From positions 1,612,001 to 1,676,000 of the forward strand of contig JAJGBQ010000001.1 in assembly GCA_022457065.1 (NCBI GenBank): DNA of 64,000 nt, written 5' to 3'. Both the position numbers and the translations under genes were made by a program. The DNA comes from Curvularia sp. ZM96. Lineage: Eukaryota > Ascomycota > Dothideomycetes > Pleosporales > Pleosporaceae. The notes beneath the pieces are model-generated. The model ran no database searches and was not told where the DNA came from. It worked only from the letters and a program-made list of their open reading frames with translations. Shown one piece after another: positions 1 through 11,641 of the stretch (the stretch's first letter is position 1; each line of letters opens with the position of its first letter).

Positions 1-685
1 CCGCCAGTACCACTCGTACTCAAGCATCAAGGGGTGACGGAAGAAGAAGCCCGACTCGTAGCGGCACATGTGTCGGTAGCTGATGGAGTCTCCGTAGATG
101 ATCTTCTTCTCCTTCATCTCCTGGCGGACCTTGGCGGCCTTGTCTTGGTCAATCCACTCGGGGAAGGACCAATGCTCCTTGGGGATCTTGCCATACTTTG
201 TCTTTCCGGATACAAGGGCGGTCGTGACCTTCTTGAACTCGTCGTCGAACTCGTCGTCGTTGAGAAAGACCCAGTCGTAGTTGAATTTGCGGTTGAAGCG
301 GTCTTCAACGTGGCGGATCGACTTGGCAATCTCCCAGACGTCCTGGTTGCGGGCAAGGGTCACAAAGGTTGCGTTCATGCGTTCGCCGGAAGCGGTGGCG
401 GGGGGAAATGTCTTCTCGTTGGGGGTGGTCTCGGGGATGGGCTTGGGGTTGATGTGGGTTTCGTCGTCGTTCACTACGGCGTTGCCCGCCGGCGGTGTGG
501 CAGGGGTTTTGGCATCTTGGTAGACTGGCCAGCTTGCGGCGGGCACAGAAGAGGAGGAGCCGATGAAGTAGAGGAGGACAAGGCACTGGACACGGTCAAT
601 GGCTGGCTGGATGCGCGTGAGGGAGCGGACAACGTACGATGACGGCGAAGACAATGTAGCGGAGATAGCGCTGACTGCCTGCCAT
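1..685 (-). CDS. KRE2/KTR-family alpha-1,2-mannosyltransferase (GT15), 5' part only
   Basis: Type II Golgi membrane enzyme that adds alpha-1,2-mannose from GDP-mannose to O- and N-linked glycans. The ATG is at 685. Exon 1 is 638-685, the intron 586-637 (GTACGT...CAG), and exon 2 runs from 585 off the window edge at 1. About 211 residues are visible: a short cytosolic head, one hydrophobic anchor (about residues 6-24, split by the intron), a Pro/Thr-rich stem, then the start of the catalytic domain. The domain shows the family hallmarks FVTLARNQDVWE, FNYDWVFLNDDEF and HWSFPEWID. The active-site half lies outside the window. It is divergent from PAT1 with about 680 bp between start codons. The family is certain; which KTR/KRE2 paralogue is not. 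Confidence 0.93.
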
Positions 686-1368
686 GGCGGATGGATCGTC
701 TCTGCGACTCGGAACGACACGGCTGGTGCTTTTTGGTGACGTCTCAGTGCTCCACCCGGTCAGGTTGCTTTATACAGCAGCAGACGGGCGGTTAGAGGTG
801 CGCGTGGCGGTTTTGGCGACGGCAGCGAGGTGCAGGGGAACGAGCGGATGCTACTCTAGGCGCAAGACGGGCGCATGAGCACAGCAGGGCAGACGAGGCC
901 AATGGGACGAGGCTGTCTTGGGTGTGGGGAAGAAGAAAAGAAGGCCGATGGAAGGAAAACTATGTAAGTAAAAGGAGATGTTGCGGTTTCCCGGCGTAGG
1001 GGACCCAAGTGTGGCTGAGGATTAGCCCAGCCTGTCCGGGGGGATTACATACGACGACGCATCCGAACACGAACAAGGGCCGACGGAGTTTGCCGTTTGT
1101 GGCACCAGGCGCCGCCTGCAACACCAAACCACCACCACCATCAGCATCACCACTCGCTGCCATTGCCATTGCCATCATCCGCCCGCCCGCTTGCACGGCA
1201 CTCGTTCAGCAGCAGTAGCAGCAGCCTTGCGAGTCTTGTTGCGCCCATGCGACCACCGCCGCCCTGCCGCCTCGCCGTCTCTTCTCTTTCTCTGCCCAAC
1301 GTCACCACTGACGCCAATTGAATATAGGCTCGACCGTGTAGCCACGGCCTCCAGCCACTCGCACCACC
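686..1368. promoter_or_regulatory. Divergent intergenic region between the GT15 gene and PAT1
   Basis: No coding gene is supported here. It must hold both promoters and the PAT1 leader. The PAT1-proximal half is rich in CAC/CAG triplets and pyrimidine runs. An ATG at 1247 opens a 24-codon frame ending at 1321 that would be a uORF if the PAT1 transcript starts upstream of it. Confidence 0.5.
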
Positions 1369-3984
1369 ATGTCCTTCTTCGGCTTTGACACCACCCTGCC
1401 CCGGGACCAGGGCCATTCGTCCAATGCCCCCGGCTTCGGCCAGCACGACGCCTTTGCTGTCCTCGGCGGCGGGGCAGCCGATGACGATGTCATCGACTTC
1501 GAAGACACCTACGACGGCCTAGGCGACCAGCTCGACGACGATGCCGACGAACGCAATGACGACACCTTTGGGGATGGTCCTGCCACCCAGCAGTCGGTGG
1601 GCAAGCACTTTGACTTTGCCGGTCAGACATCGCTGGTCGCTGGCACCATCCAGGAGGAGCAGATGCTCTTCCATGCCCGTCAAAAGGTCCCCCAGCATCA
1701 CCAGCATCAACAACAGCAGCAGCAGCAGTACCAGCAGCAGTACCAGCAGAAGCCCCCCGTCCCCCAAGCCTCCAAGCCCAACCGGTCTGGCTATGAGAGC
1801 TACAAGGACCCCGAGTACATTCCTCAGCTCGAGGCGCGTGCCGATATCTGGGGCCTCAAGCCAAAGCAGCCCGCTGCCCAGCGCCAGCCCTCGCCTCAAC
1901 CTCCTGCAGCTAGCCAGCAGGCTGCCCCCACCAGAAAAGTTATGAGCATGGAGGAGGTCGAGGCCATGATGCGTGCCCAGTCCATGGGCAACGAGGCCAG
2001 AGCTACTCCTCCACTCCAGCAGCCACCGCCTCAGGCCTTCGCAGGCTATCCTCAACCGCAATACCAGCAGCAGCCTCAGTTCTCTCAGGGTGGTCAGCCC
2101 CAGTATCCTGGCATGCCTGGCAACATGGCACCGCAGATCCTGCAGAGACCCCAGCAGCAGCAGGGCATGCCGCAAAGACACCAACAGCAGCTTCTTGCCG
2201 AGTTGCCAGACCAGCCCGTCTTGTCCCAATCGCCTCAGCAACCTACCATTCTCCAGCGACAGCGACCCCATGCAAATGAGCCTGGCGCCCAGCAGAACCA
2301 CATCCAAGGTCAACCCACACAGCCGCGACAAATCTTGCAGAACCCCAACCGTCTTTCAGGCCAGGGTCAGCCCATGCAACCTGGCCCACAGGGTCACCCG
2401 GCGCATCGTGGCCAGCCAGGAGCCCACAACAGAGGCCCTTCGTTTCCTGGAATGGTCATCACCCACCCCGAGCAGCTCCTCCAACTGTCCGAGGCTGAGC
2501 GTGCTGCTTTCCTCGAAGAAGACGCGAAGCGGGCGAAACGAAACCACAAGATTGCGCTGTTGGCGAAGGACAATGGTCTCATGACTCCCCAGGACAAGAA
2601 CTTCATCACTCGTATCCAGCTGCAGCAGCTGATGACTGCGACCGGAAACCTCGAAGAAAGAGGTCCTGAAGCTGCCATTGCGGAGGACTTCTACTACCAA
2701 GTCTTCAGCCAGATTCGGGGGGCTCCACGCCACAACCCTCAACAGCCAGCAAACCAGTTTGCGCAAACCTATCTCTTCCAGACCAACAACAGGTTTGGCG
2801 CCCGTCGACATGGTCGTGGGGGTGACAACCATATGCAGCGCATGGAGCAACAGATCCAGCGTGCGGTCGAGGCTGCCAAAGCACGCCCAAAGGCCAAGCA
2901 ACTTGTTGTCGAAGGTAGCTTAGGGAAGATTGCCTTCAGCAATTCAAAGACGCCGCGACCATTGCTCAACCTCAAGCGGCCCGAGACCAACGACAAGCTT
3001 CCAAAGCACCACAATTCCTCCATTGCAGATCGCAAAGAAACCCTGCGTAATATCGAGGCTGTATACAAGACGCTGATGCAGATGGAAGACCATGAACGTG
3101 CCATGCCGATGCCAATCCAGGAGAACAGCCCTCCCGAAGCGATCCAAGCACACATGGAATGGCGATCGCGCATCGAGACTCTCCACGAGCAGCTCTGGCT
3201 CAACACCAAGATTATGGAGCCCATCAATCCCAAGTATGTTGTTCACTGTAAATGAGATGCTCCTGCTAACATGTTCAGCACAACCCACCCCTTCATTTCC
3301 ATTCTTTCCCATGCCAAGGGCAAAAAGGTGGTGCCGCGCCTATTCCGCCACATCAACGAGCAGGAACGCATCACAGTTGTGACAATGATTGTCGTCCACC
3401 TCGACGCCCTCTCCGTTGTAGGACATGCTATTGCGACGCCTGAAGAGCCTCTGAGTGCAGCGATTCGGGAAGAAGTAGACCTCTTTTCGCAGACTGTCAT
3501 GTCGCCCATCCATGCGCACATTTCAGACGCCCCACTAAACATCGTCATTGGTCTTCTGGGCCTTGTTCTAGATCGCACCAACCTCCACGTAGTGGCCCGA
3601 AGCAGGATTGGCCTTACTCTTCTGACATTCCTCATTTCCCGCGCCGAACTGCTCAAACAGTCGGCCCCCGAGATGGTGACTGACTGGCAGCAATGGACTG
3701 GACTTTACAATCGTTTGTTTGACATTGTCGAGCCGGTGCTTCCGTATCTGTTCCCAGGAAGTATCAACGATACCGACGACATGTATATTTGGCAGTTCTT
3801 AGCCGCAATGGGTGTCGGAGCCAGCCCCGAGCAGCAACAGAGACTTGTACTCGGGGTCAAGGACCGTGTTATGGAAACGGTCTCTGTTAGCAAGGCTCTG
3901 CCACCGGACATGGCTAGCGCTCGAACGGCAAACGTAAACCTTTTCATGAGGGCGATTGGGCTGGATGTGGAACTTCTTGGATGA
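1369..3984 (+). CDS. PAT1: Pat1, mRNA decapping activator / P-body scaffold
   Basis: Cytoplasmic scaffold that links deadenylated mRNA, the Lsm1-7 ring, Dhh1 and the decapping enzyme. Exon 1 is 1369-3233, the intron 3234-3278 (GTATGT...CTAAC...CAG, 45 nt) and exon 2 3279-3984, giving 856 residues. Visible: the conserved N-terminal FFGFDTTLPRD motif, an acidic stretch (about 30-65), a Gln-rich tract (about 107-130), and a long Pro/Gln-rich low-complexity middle that suits condensate formation. The C-terminal half is well folded and includes EGSLGKIAFSNSKTPRPLL (near 505-525), typical of the PAT1 domain. The start has a good context (accaccATGt). It is divergent from the mannosyltransferase gene. 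Confidence 0.95.
1697..1755 (+). repeat. CAG/CAA/CAT-rich microsatellite encoding poly-Gln in PAT1
   Basis: Imperfect CAG/CAA/CAT triplets with two copies of a TACCAGCAG-like unit encode the His/Gln tract of Pat1. This is in-frame coding low complexity, likely to vary in length between strains. Confidence 0.7.
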
Positions 3985-5858
3985 AGGGATGGACTACCAA
4001 CATTCGAGACACACTACGGCCGTTGGGGCGCTGCCGATTGCGCAACGTAAAATACGGTTATCAGAGGCACGATGTGGAGTGATAGAGCTGGAGCGTGGGC
4101 ACACAACGTGTCTAAAGGCTTGGAGGTAATTATGACGGGCAGGCCAAGAAGATCGGAGGCTGAAGAACTGGCTGCAGACGGGACCTGCAGGGGGTTGGCG
4201 TGTTCCGACGCCCGTCATTGCTGATCTGGAAGGGCAGCAATCGCACCTGGTATATGGAAGATGAAGGGGCCACTTCAAAGAAGAGAAAAGCGTTGTTATT
4301 AAAACATATGAATACATGCATTGACTTCATGCAAACGCCTCCCGCCTGTCACGGTATAGGGTTCTTACGTTGTTAGGCACGAGCCGCGATCTTGTCCCGT
4401 GCTCAGTGCACATTCTTACATCATGACAATGTACTTGCTTATTCCAACGTGCCCACACTCCCCTGGAAAAAGGCATCTTATGTGGAGCTAGCGTATCCCT
4501 CGAGAACCTGTACGCGAACTACAATTCTTGGTAGTCTCATTCAGCTGCAGCCATATGCATGGTGCGGGTTTGGGTCCCACGGAGACGCGACTTGAAATTA
4601 GGTAAACAAAAACCAAGGGCACTTGAGAAAACGCCCCTTCGGCCTCGCACTTTGGCATTCCGCCATGGAGGGTAAATTCTACATGGATAATGTTCCAAAC
4701 AGTTCATCTGCGTAGTGAAAGAATTGGCGCCACGCCATGACCAAGCACGCTGTTCAATACGGAGAGCGTTTGGAAAAGGTGGGTGGAAACACCACATGGG
4801 TTTCCTTGAACCGGCAGCTAAGCTTTGCCGCGCACGCCTCTGGGACGACACAGACACTGGAGCGCCACTGGCAAGGGAACCGGTAGCTGTATCTTCTCGA
4901 GTTGCGGGTTGGCGGCCCCTAGGTTTCATCGGAGCAAAATCGCCCAGTTAGCTTGTCTGGCCTTGGCACCTGAAACACTTTGCTTGACAATGCGTCAGCT
5001 TCACACTCATGCTATCGACAATATGCGTACGCGTCGGCAAGTTTTGTGCAATGCATCCGAAAGACACCAAAAAACCGTCAAAATCCAACAGCAGAAGTAC
5101 GACTATCATTTCCAATGACTTGGGCTAAGAAGTATGACGAATGTGGATCACCACTCCACACCACTGCCAAGGAGCTGATTCTTGGTGTTTTGGCGTTTCC
5201 CAATTGCTACGCCACTGAAACGTACCTGAGTGAAGCCGCTCCCTCTCTTGCTCCACTTATCCTAAGCGACTTTGAGCTGGACGCGTAACGATGGCTTCTT
5301 CCCCCTTATCGATACATCCCCCATGAGGCTCTAGACACTGCCTCGCCACTGGGCTTGCGCCGGTCCGACCCACATGGCTGCGTTTGACTGATGAGTGGCT
5401 AACGAGACCTGGTTGGGACCAATAGGCCTAACAACCTGACAGGAACTAGACGCCGCGTTCCCCATGGATCTCCGTCAATGCAGTACGCACAACGTTTTGT
5501 CTGATGCCGCGTGGATCTCCGCCTGGCCCTGAGTATCGGCTTAGCGCTCGTAAATATTTCATTATGCGGCGCCGTATGATCGGATTTGGCATTGCAGTTT
5601 CATCTTTCTTCAGGTTTGCCCGTTGCTACATGGTTGCTTGAGGCAGTATTCCTTCTTTTAAAGCCACACTTTTTCGCACACTCATTCAACGTCCATTCTC
5701 CAAGGCTAGGCCTCTGTTCTGTTTCTTTGAGGAAGTGGTGTTTTGTTTCATCGCTTTTCTTTCTTCCCTTTCCCCTTCTTTCCTTCACTACTCTTTTTCC
5801 TCTTCTTTCTCAAACGACAGGTCCGTTCTGTCAGGCTGCCGGTCAGCATTCGCCCAAG
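3985..5858. other. 1.9-kb intergenic region, PAT1 to aspartic protease
   Basis: Only short frames with no recognisable or coding-like protein lie here. It should contain the PAT1 3' UTR and the promoter and leader of the downstream protease. Position 5755-5816 is a strongly pyrimidine-rich tract (TTTCTTCCC/TTCC runs), as is common just upstream of highly expressed fungal genes. Confidence 0.6.
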
Positions 5859-7272
5859 ATGCCTTCACTACAATTCCTTCTTTTTGTTACTCTTTTGGCT
5901 GCCGTCGTGCTAGCCGCCCCCGCCCCATCAAGCAAGAGGAGCATCGAGAAACGCTCGTTCAAGGTTCCCAGGCAATTGAACACAGCCCACCCTGGACCCA
6001 ATGGCCCGGCAGCTTTGAGGAAGGTGTTCCGGAAGTACAACTTCAAGCAAAAGGCAGATTTCATGGTCAAGGATGGCTTCATCTCCTTCTCCAAGCAAGC
6101 CCAGGACAAGGCGAATACGAGTGCGAGCACTGCTGCTACTGCCAAGGGTGGTAACACAACTGGAACAGTTGCCGCCAACCCTGGAGAAAACGCTGCTTTG
6201 TTCTTGTCGCCCGTCGACATCGGTGGACAGACCCTCAACTTGGACTTTGATTCTGGCTCTTCTGACCTGTAAGTCTGTGTTAGTTGCTACTATGGATTGG
6301 ACACTAATCGGTGATGCACAGTTGGTGTTTCAGCACTGGACTTGACCCCCAAGTCATTGGCCAGCACACTGCTTTTGATCCCACCAAGTCGACCTCGTTC
6401 AAAAAAGTGAACGGTGCCCAATGGAAGATTAGCTACGGTGATGGCTCTGGTGCTGCTGGTGTCGTTGGAACGGACACCGTCACCATTGGAGGTGTCACTG
6501 TTGAGAACCAGGCTGTCGAGCTTGCCACTGCGGTCTCCCAGTCGTTTGTAGAGGACACCAACACTGACGGCCTTGTTGGTCTTGCGTTCTCCAATCTCAA
6601 CACGGGTAAGTTGGCTGAGTCTCAAACAAAGTCGCTTTTACTGACAACAAAACAGTCAACGATGGCACTAAGAAGACTCCTCAGAAGACCTTCTTTGACA
6701 ACGTCATGACCAAGCTGGACATGCCTGTTTTCACTGCCGATCTCGACCCGGATGGCACTGGTGTTTATGAGTTTGGCAAGATCGATTCCACCAAGTTCGA
6801 GGGGCAGATGGCCTGGATCCCTGTCAAGGCTGAGACTGGCTTCTGGCAGTTTGGTTCTACCAAGTTCTCTGTCGGCGACCAGTTGTTCGACAACCCACAG
6901 GGCTCTGACGCCATCGCTGACACTGGTACCTCGCTTCTTCTTGTCGACCAGCAGGTTGCTGAGGCATACTACTCGCAAGTCAAGGGTGCTCAGCTCAATG
7001 CCCAAGTTGGTGGCTTCATCTTCCCATGCAACGCTAAGCTCCCTGACATGAGTGTCGCGATTGGTGACTCATACATGGCCAAGGTTCCCGGCAACCAGCT
7101 CGTTTTTGCGCCTGTCGATAACGCAAACACTACCTGCTTCGGTGGTGTACAGGGCAACCAGGGCTCGGGTCTGCAGATCTACGGTGACACTCTGTTTAGG
7201 TCGCAGTTTGTTGCCTTTAACGGAGGCAACCAATCGCTCGGTTTTGGCCAGAAGCCAGCTGTTGGAAAATAA
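5859..7272 (+). CDS. Secreted pepsin-like aspartic endopeptidase (family A1)
   Basis: Extracellular acid protease of the penicillopepsin/aspergillopepsin type. Exons are 5859-6268, 6322-6605 and 6656-7272 (introns of 53 and 50 nt), giving 436 residues. The ATG at 5859 was chosen over an upstream in-frame ATG because it gives a clean signal peptide (about 1-20, ending VLAAPAP). A propeptide with KR-type sites follows (near 26-33). The catalytic aspartates are D131 in DSGSSDLW and D320 in ADTGTSLL; the first motif has Ser where Thr is usual (DTGS), a variant seen in fungal A1 enzymes. The Tyr flap region (WKISYGDGSGAAG) is present. Length fits the family. Pepstatin-type inhibition and an acidic pH optimum are family knowledge, not seen here. 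Confidence 0.95.
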
Positions 7273-7638
7273 TCGTGTATAATTGCGATGAGGTAGCATT
7301 ACTATTAGGAAGGTCAGTGATACTGGGCTGTAAATACTTGAAACCCTTTACACATTCATTTGGAAATATATCAAACGGCCTACAGTATAGCCAAGGCTGA
7401 ATATACCGAGGAAAAGAAATAATCAATAAATAACGTTGACAACTTGTCGTCTGGTCTATACGTTCGTGATGTGTTTGGCCTTGCTTCTTTAGGTGTTGTT
7501 GTCACGTGAAGCTATTCAGTGAGAGGTGAGGAAGGCGCGATCCCTGACCCAAGATTTGGATTTTCTACGAACGCTAGATCTTACACCTTCCTGGCTACTC
7601 ACTCGGATACAGTTTACAAGATAGTACCTGCAACTACG
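7273..7638. other. Intergenic region with 3' UTR of the protease and promoter of the next gene
   Basis: No supportable gene. The frame of the next gene is open upstream of its chosen ATG (to 7519), so an earlier start cannot be excluded by frame alone. Confidence 0.4.
7425..7430 (+). terminator. Candidate polyadenylation signal AATAAA
   Basis: A canonical AATAAA lies about 150 nt downstream of the aspartic protease stop codon in an AT-rich context. Fungal poly(A) signals are degenerate, so this is suggestive only. Confidence 0.35.
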
Positions 7639-10585
7639 ATGGACGCGCAACTCGATCTGGATACCGCAAGTGAAGAAGACGAACCCAGCCCTCTCGAATA
7701 CGCACGGCGCCAAGGTCTCTGCATTGACTACACGACTGGGCCGGTAACATTGATGAATGTTGACATGCGATGGAGATCAGCACTGGATGAGGGCCCTTGC
7801 GAGCCATTTGATTCCTCCATTACGGATGCGGTCTCGGCATTAATTCGGGAACGGCTTGCTGTAAGCAGAGAGACAGCACTACTACTCAGAGCAGTCTACA
7901 CTCTTCAAGAGTCGTCCTCAGTCGATCATCCAGAGAGAGACAGAAGAAGCTGGATCCTCAGCCTGAAGCAAGAGCTTCCAGTACTTCAGTCGGACCACGA
8001 TCTTGACTTGTTGGGTTTCAGAAGCGTAGCATCACCCGATTTCGAAAATCTAAGGCTCGCATCTGAGAGGGTTGTCGAAGAAAATGATGAGGGCTTCGAA
8101 TGGCCTACCAAGTACCTTGCATATCCTGCGCAATGGGATGCGCAGCTCAATGCCGAGAAGCTTGCTGTCTCAAAGAATACTCTGGTGTACCTACAGGATG
8201 CTGTCTGCGATGCATATGTCCCAGAGGACAGCGAGGCGTTGAGAGCTGAAAACTTGAGGAGCAAGCCGGTAACTCATTAACACCACAGCTCGAAACGTAT
8301 GTGCTCATCAATCCAGGATCTAGTAATCCGGCCTATCACGCCTCCTTTACTCCCGCTTTCTCCGTTACAGGTACCCTACATACCTTCATCACCTGCACAT
8401 CATTTGCCACTTGCATCAGATAGCGATGACTCAGTCCGTGTAGAGGCACTTGAGTTGCAAAATGAGATCATGGCCGCAGATTCCCTCATGCGAAAGGAGC
8501 CTGATAGTAGCGACTCAATGCTTCTAGATATCATCCAACCGCCGTCGTTCAGCCCGCTATCTGCGGCATGTGCAATGGTTTCTCCAAAGCGTAGAGTTGA
8601 AGACTTGAAGGTGGAGGGACCGCTAACACCACCGATCTTTTCCACCTCGCCAATGAAAAAGCTCAAATCGGTGTCCTTTGCCGCAACCGTGGACGAGTAT
8701 ATGTCATATGAACCATGGGGCCAAGATAGAGCAAATGGTGATGATATCACCAGTGATGAACTTCAGCTTTTGAAAGAAATTGAGCCACTCGCTGAAAAGG
8801 CGAAACGTCTTATAGAGAATGAGCGACTGTCTGGCGCGGATACAACTGCACGCGTGGATGTTCCGGATCTTGACTTCACGCTGCCTGTGGCGCCCTGGTT
8901 TGAATACAGTCAACGGACACGAGGCAGGCAAAAGCCTAATGAAACCGAGCTCGAAGTCCAGACACAGTTTCTACGGAGGATCAAACGCGAGGACTTGAAA
9001 TCCATAGCACCATGGTATGGAATGTCAATCCCAGAAAGAGATATGCAATGGAGTTTCTTGACAACAAAAATCTCGACCCTGAAGCTCGAAGAGACGATCC
9101 ACGGTGAATCGGAAATGAAGAAAATCCTACATGAAGCCAAATCAGGGGATATCGCGACAAGCTCAGCACAGGTATGGAAGCGCGATGGGTTGAGAATTCT
9201 TGATGAAGACAAAGAAGACGAGTTAGAGCCAGAGCTTGATGAAGATAGTCAAGACATAGAAGTCTTAGTACGAAAGCGCAAGCTGGAGATTGAGGAAGAG
9301 GCCGCAGAAAAACAGAATAAATGGAAATGCACACGGGACCCTCCTCCAGCAAGCTTGGGATTCAAGACTTATGGTCACCATAAAAAATCACAAGAACAGA
9401 GTTCGCGGCCGGGTTGCATGCAAGCTACTAAGGACCAGGGCAGCGAGCTTATGTTTAGTGGTTTCTCTGCTACAAGTGCGCTCCATAGGTTTTTGCAGAC
9501 GCGTGGAAAGGTTGTTGAGTCCATGAAGTCTGACATCATTCAGAAACCTATATCAAGCAACCGTACCCGGCTGGTAGACTTTTCAGATGGCCGGAACGAC
9601 AAAGGGTCATTTGAACACCCAAAACGCGAATCGCACAAGGCAGGTTGTGGAGACGAAGATGAAACGACCACAACACGACCTCTGCCCTCACTTCCTGATA
9701 TCCCAATCGATCTCAAGCCATGTTCGTTCATAATCTCTTCAAAGTTTCTACAGCAAAGAAGTCTGTTGAGGCAGATTGAACAACTCTTTCCGAGCGCTGA
9801 GATGGTGTACCGAGACTACACTCTGCCGCACTCACCAGTTAATGAGGCCGACATAATTATTTCACCATCCACTGGTCTAGTCACCTTTTCGTTGCAGCAA
9901 GCTAAACAGCGAGCCCTCCCTGGTCAACCCGAAAAGTCACTAATAAAAGAATGCATGGTCAGTCTTCAGTCACGGTACGAAAGACTGATCGTCATGGTCA
10001 GTGAGCAGCTGAGCCGTGACATGGAAGAGCTAGGATCAGGCCGGCCAGAAGACCCACGCGATAAGGATGCATTGGAAACGATTGAAACCTTTGCTACCCA
10101 AATTGAGGGAGAAATACTCGTAAAGTACATTCCTGGAGGCGAAAAGGCCCTCGCGCGATCTATGGTGATAGAGATGGGCAAATATGGGTTGCCGTATGGC
10201 TCAGCGGATATTGGTGACATTAAGCCGATAACCCAGGAGACGACCGTAAGCATTGCAACCATCTCAGCCAGTAAAGTATCTGACTCTTTTTGAATAGCAT
10301 GAAATCTTCCTTCGCCGAGCAGGCCTAAATCCGTTCGCGGCTCAAGCCATCGTGGCATTGCTGAAGAAACCAGTGGTCCTCGAGGTCCCGCCCTGTCCAA
10401 TCTCGCCCTTTTCGATCGAACCGAAGACTGTTGCCATAAAAGGCCTTTGTCGCTTTCTGACTATGAGCGCAGCGGAGAGAACCCACTCATTTCAGGCCTT
10501 AATGGGCGGAATGAGGGTGTTGCAGGCTGTCAGTAGTAGACTGGATCAGGAATGGATCAGCGCTGCACATGGGTTTAGGATATGA
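7639..10585 (+). CDS. Uncharacterised 948-residue protein with degenerate XPF/ERCC4-like region and helical C-terminus (possible ZIP2/SHOC1-like meiotic factor)
   Basis: I do not recognise a characterised gene with certainty. The model is exons 7639-8268, 8317-10245 and 10298-10585, with introns of 48 nt (GTAACT...CCAG) and 52 nt (GTAAGC...TAG), both phase 0. Visible: an acidic N-terminus, a disordered middle with a proline motif RPITPPLLPLSP, and FSGFSATSALHRFLQTRGK near 588. Residues 679-772 have an ERCC4-like order: IISSKFLQQRSLL strand/helix, then ADIIISPSTGLVTFSLQQ, then LQSRYERLIVMVSEQL. The nuclease ERKxxxD motif is absent. The last 95 residues begin near HEIFLRRAGLNPFAAQAI, reminiscent of an HhH pair. 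A catalytically dead XPF fold is the arrangement of ZIP2/SHOC1 crossover proteins; that assignment is my inference. The frame breaks at 8278 and 10294 are intronic and not mutations. Confidence 0.75.
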
Positions 10586-10854
10586 CGCGGCCCAGCTGCG
10601 TAGAAACTACGAAGTAACAGCTATGATGCTAGATGTACTTAAAGCGTCACGAGATTTTCGTCGTGTAGCAAAGACTATGCAGTTGTTAGACAAATGTGGG
10701 GCAGAGCTTGGACCTGCCATGACGCAAAACGCGAAACATCTCGAAGTCGCTCTTCCCATGCATCTTTTATGAACAAAGCTGTACGCCCGGCTCGCAGCCT
10801 GACTGCCACACAAGAGGCTTCTGGTGCTTGATCGCATCATATGTACCATTCGCG

Positions 10855-11520
10855 ATGTCTTCTCCCGTAGGCATAATAATCTCCGGCCGCCCTGTTATCA
10901 CGGAACCTTCGTCAGTGATCTCGCCTACACAGTCTGCATTCCAGATTCCCTCGCAGCCTTCTTTCTCCCACATCGTCGTCTTTCTTCTCCCTGGAGTCAC
11001 CCTACCAGATGGCACTGCTGCGGCTGTGTACGCTCAACTTCCTGGTACGACCGATTTCAAACTCCTCGGTGCAATCGCGAACGAAAAGCCCAGTGCAATC
11101 TTCAAGATCAACACCAAGGCCGGTGGTCCTGTCGGAGGTGGCATAGGCAGCGATGACGCCATGGTAGACGAGGGAGTCTCCATGGAAGCAACAAATGGAA
11201 ACAGTGCGCCACTGGCTCTTGGAATAAGCCTCGAGCCCGCACAACAAGTCGCTGCTGCTATAGAACAAAACAAGACTCAAGGCGCTGCGGCTTCGGCAAC
11301 GACAGGCGCGATTCAGGGCAACGAGTTGGTGCTCCGAGGGCAAAAAAGTGTCGAGACAAAAGTGCTTGCACAGAGAATCATCAAGAATTGTTACGACTTT
11401 TTGACGAGCTGGGGGACGGGGGATACTGTGCCGCTCAAGGCTTTCCAGGCCTGGTGGACAAAGTTCGAGGGGAAGATTGAGAGAGATCCAGGGTTCTTAG
11501 AGCGAAGCGATGGTGGCTGA
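10855..11520 (+). CDS. OPI10: Hikeshi/OPI10 family protein
   Basis: Single-exon gene, 221 residues, close to the normal family length. In animals Hikeshi imports Hsp70 into the nucleus during heat stress; yeast Opi10 was named for an inositol-excretion phenotype. The ATG at 10855 precedes the conserved start SSPVGIIISGRPV. Further family marks are HIVVFLLPGVTLPDGTAA, the hydrophobic-pocket strands LGAIANEKPSAIFKI, the acidic/Ala-rich linker, and the C-terminal helices ending FQAWWTKFEGKIERDP. An upstream in-frame ATG at 10828 would add nine residues and is less likely. It is convergent with the HD-domain gene; only 121 nt separate the stop codons. Confidence 0.93.
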   Translation: MSSPVGIIISGRPVITEPSSVISPTQSAFQIPSQPSFSHIVVFLLPGVTLPDGTAAAVYAQLPGTTDFKLLGAIANEKPSAIFKINTKAGGPVGGGIGSDDAMVDEGVSMEATNGNSAPLALGISLEPAQQVAAAIEQNKTQGAAASATTGAIQGNELVLRGQKSVETKVLAQRIIKNCYDFLTSWGTGDTVPLKAFQAWWTKFEGKIERDPGFLERSDGG

Positions 11521-11641
11521 GGATTTAGAAATACTAACATAAAAGACATAGTTGGATGGCTAATTCCTAATGGATGCTATTATTATCCAACATACCCATC
11601 CCTATACGAAATAATGCCCCAGCCGGGGCTTTTACGCATCT

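Noticed and set aside
34..642. 202-codon plus-strand frame over the GT15 gene
   Set aside because: Antisense shadow; the minus strand encodes conserved mannosyltransferase motifs with a proper intron.
1519..2331. 270-codon open frame on the minus strand inside PAT1
   Set aside because: Leu/Arg-rich mirror of the Gln/Pro-rich PAT1 coding strand; no domain, and PAT1 is clearly the real gene.
8269..8288. 20-nt intron GTAACT...ACAG in the XPF-like gene
   Set aside because: Too short for spliceosomal removal and not in frame; the 48-nt version fits.
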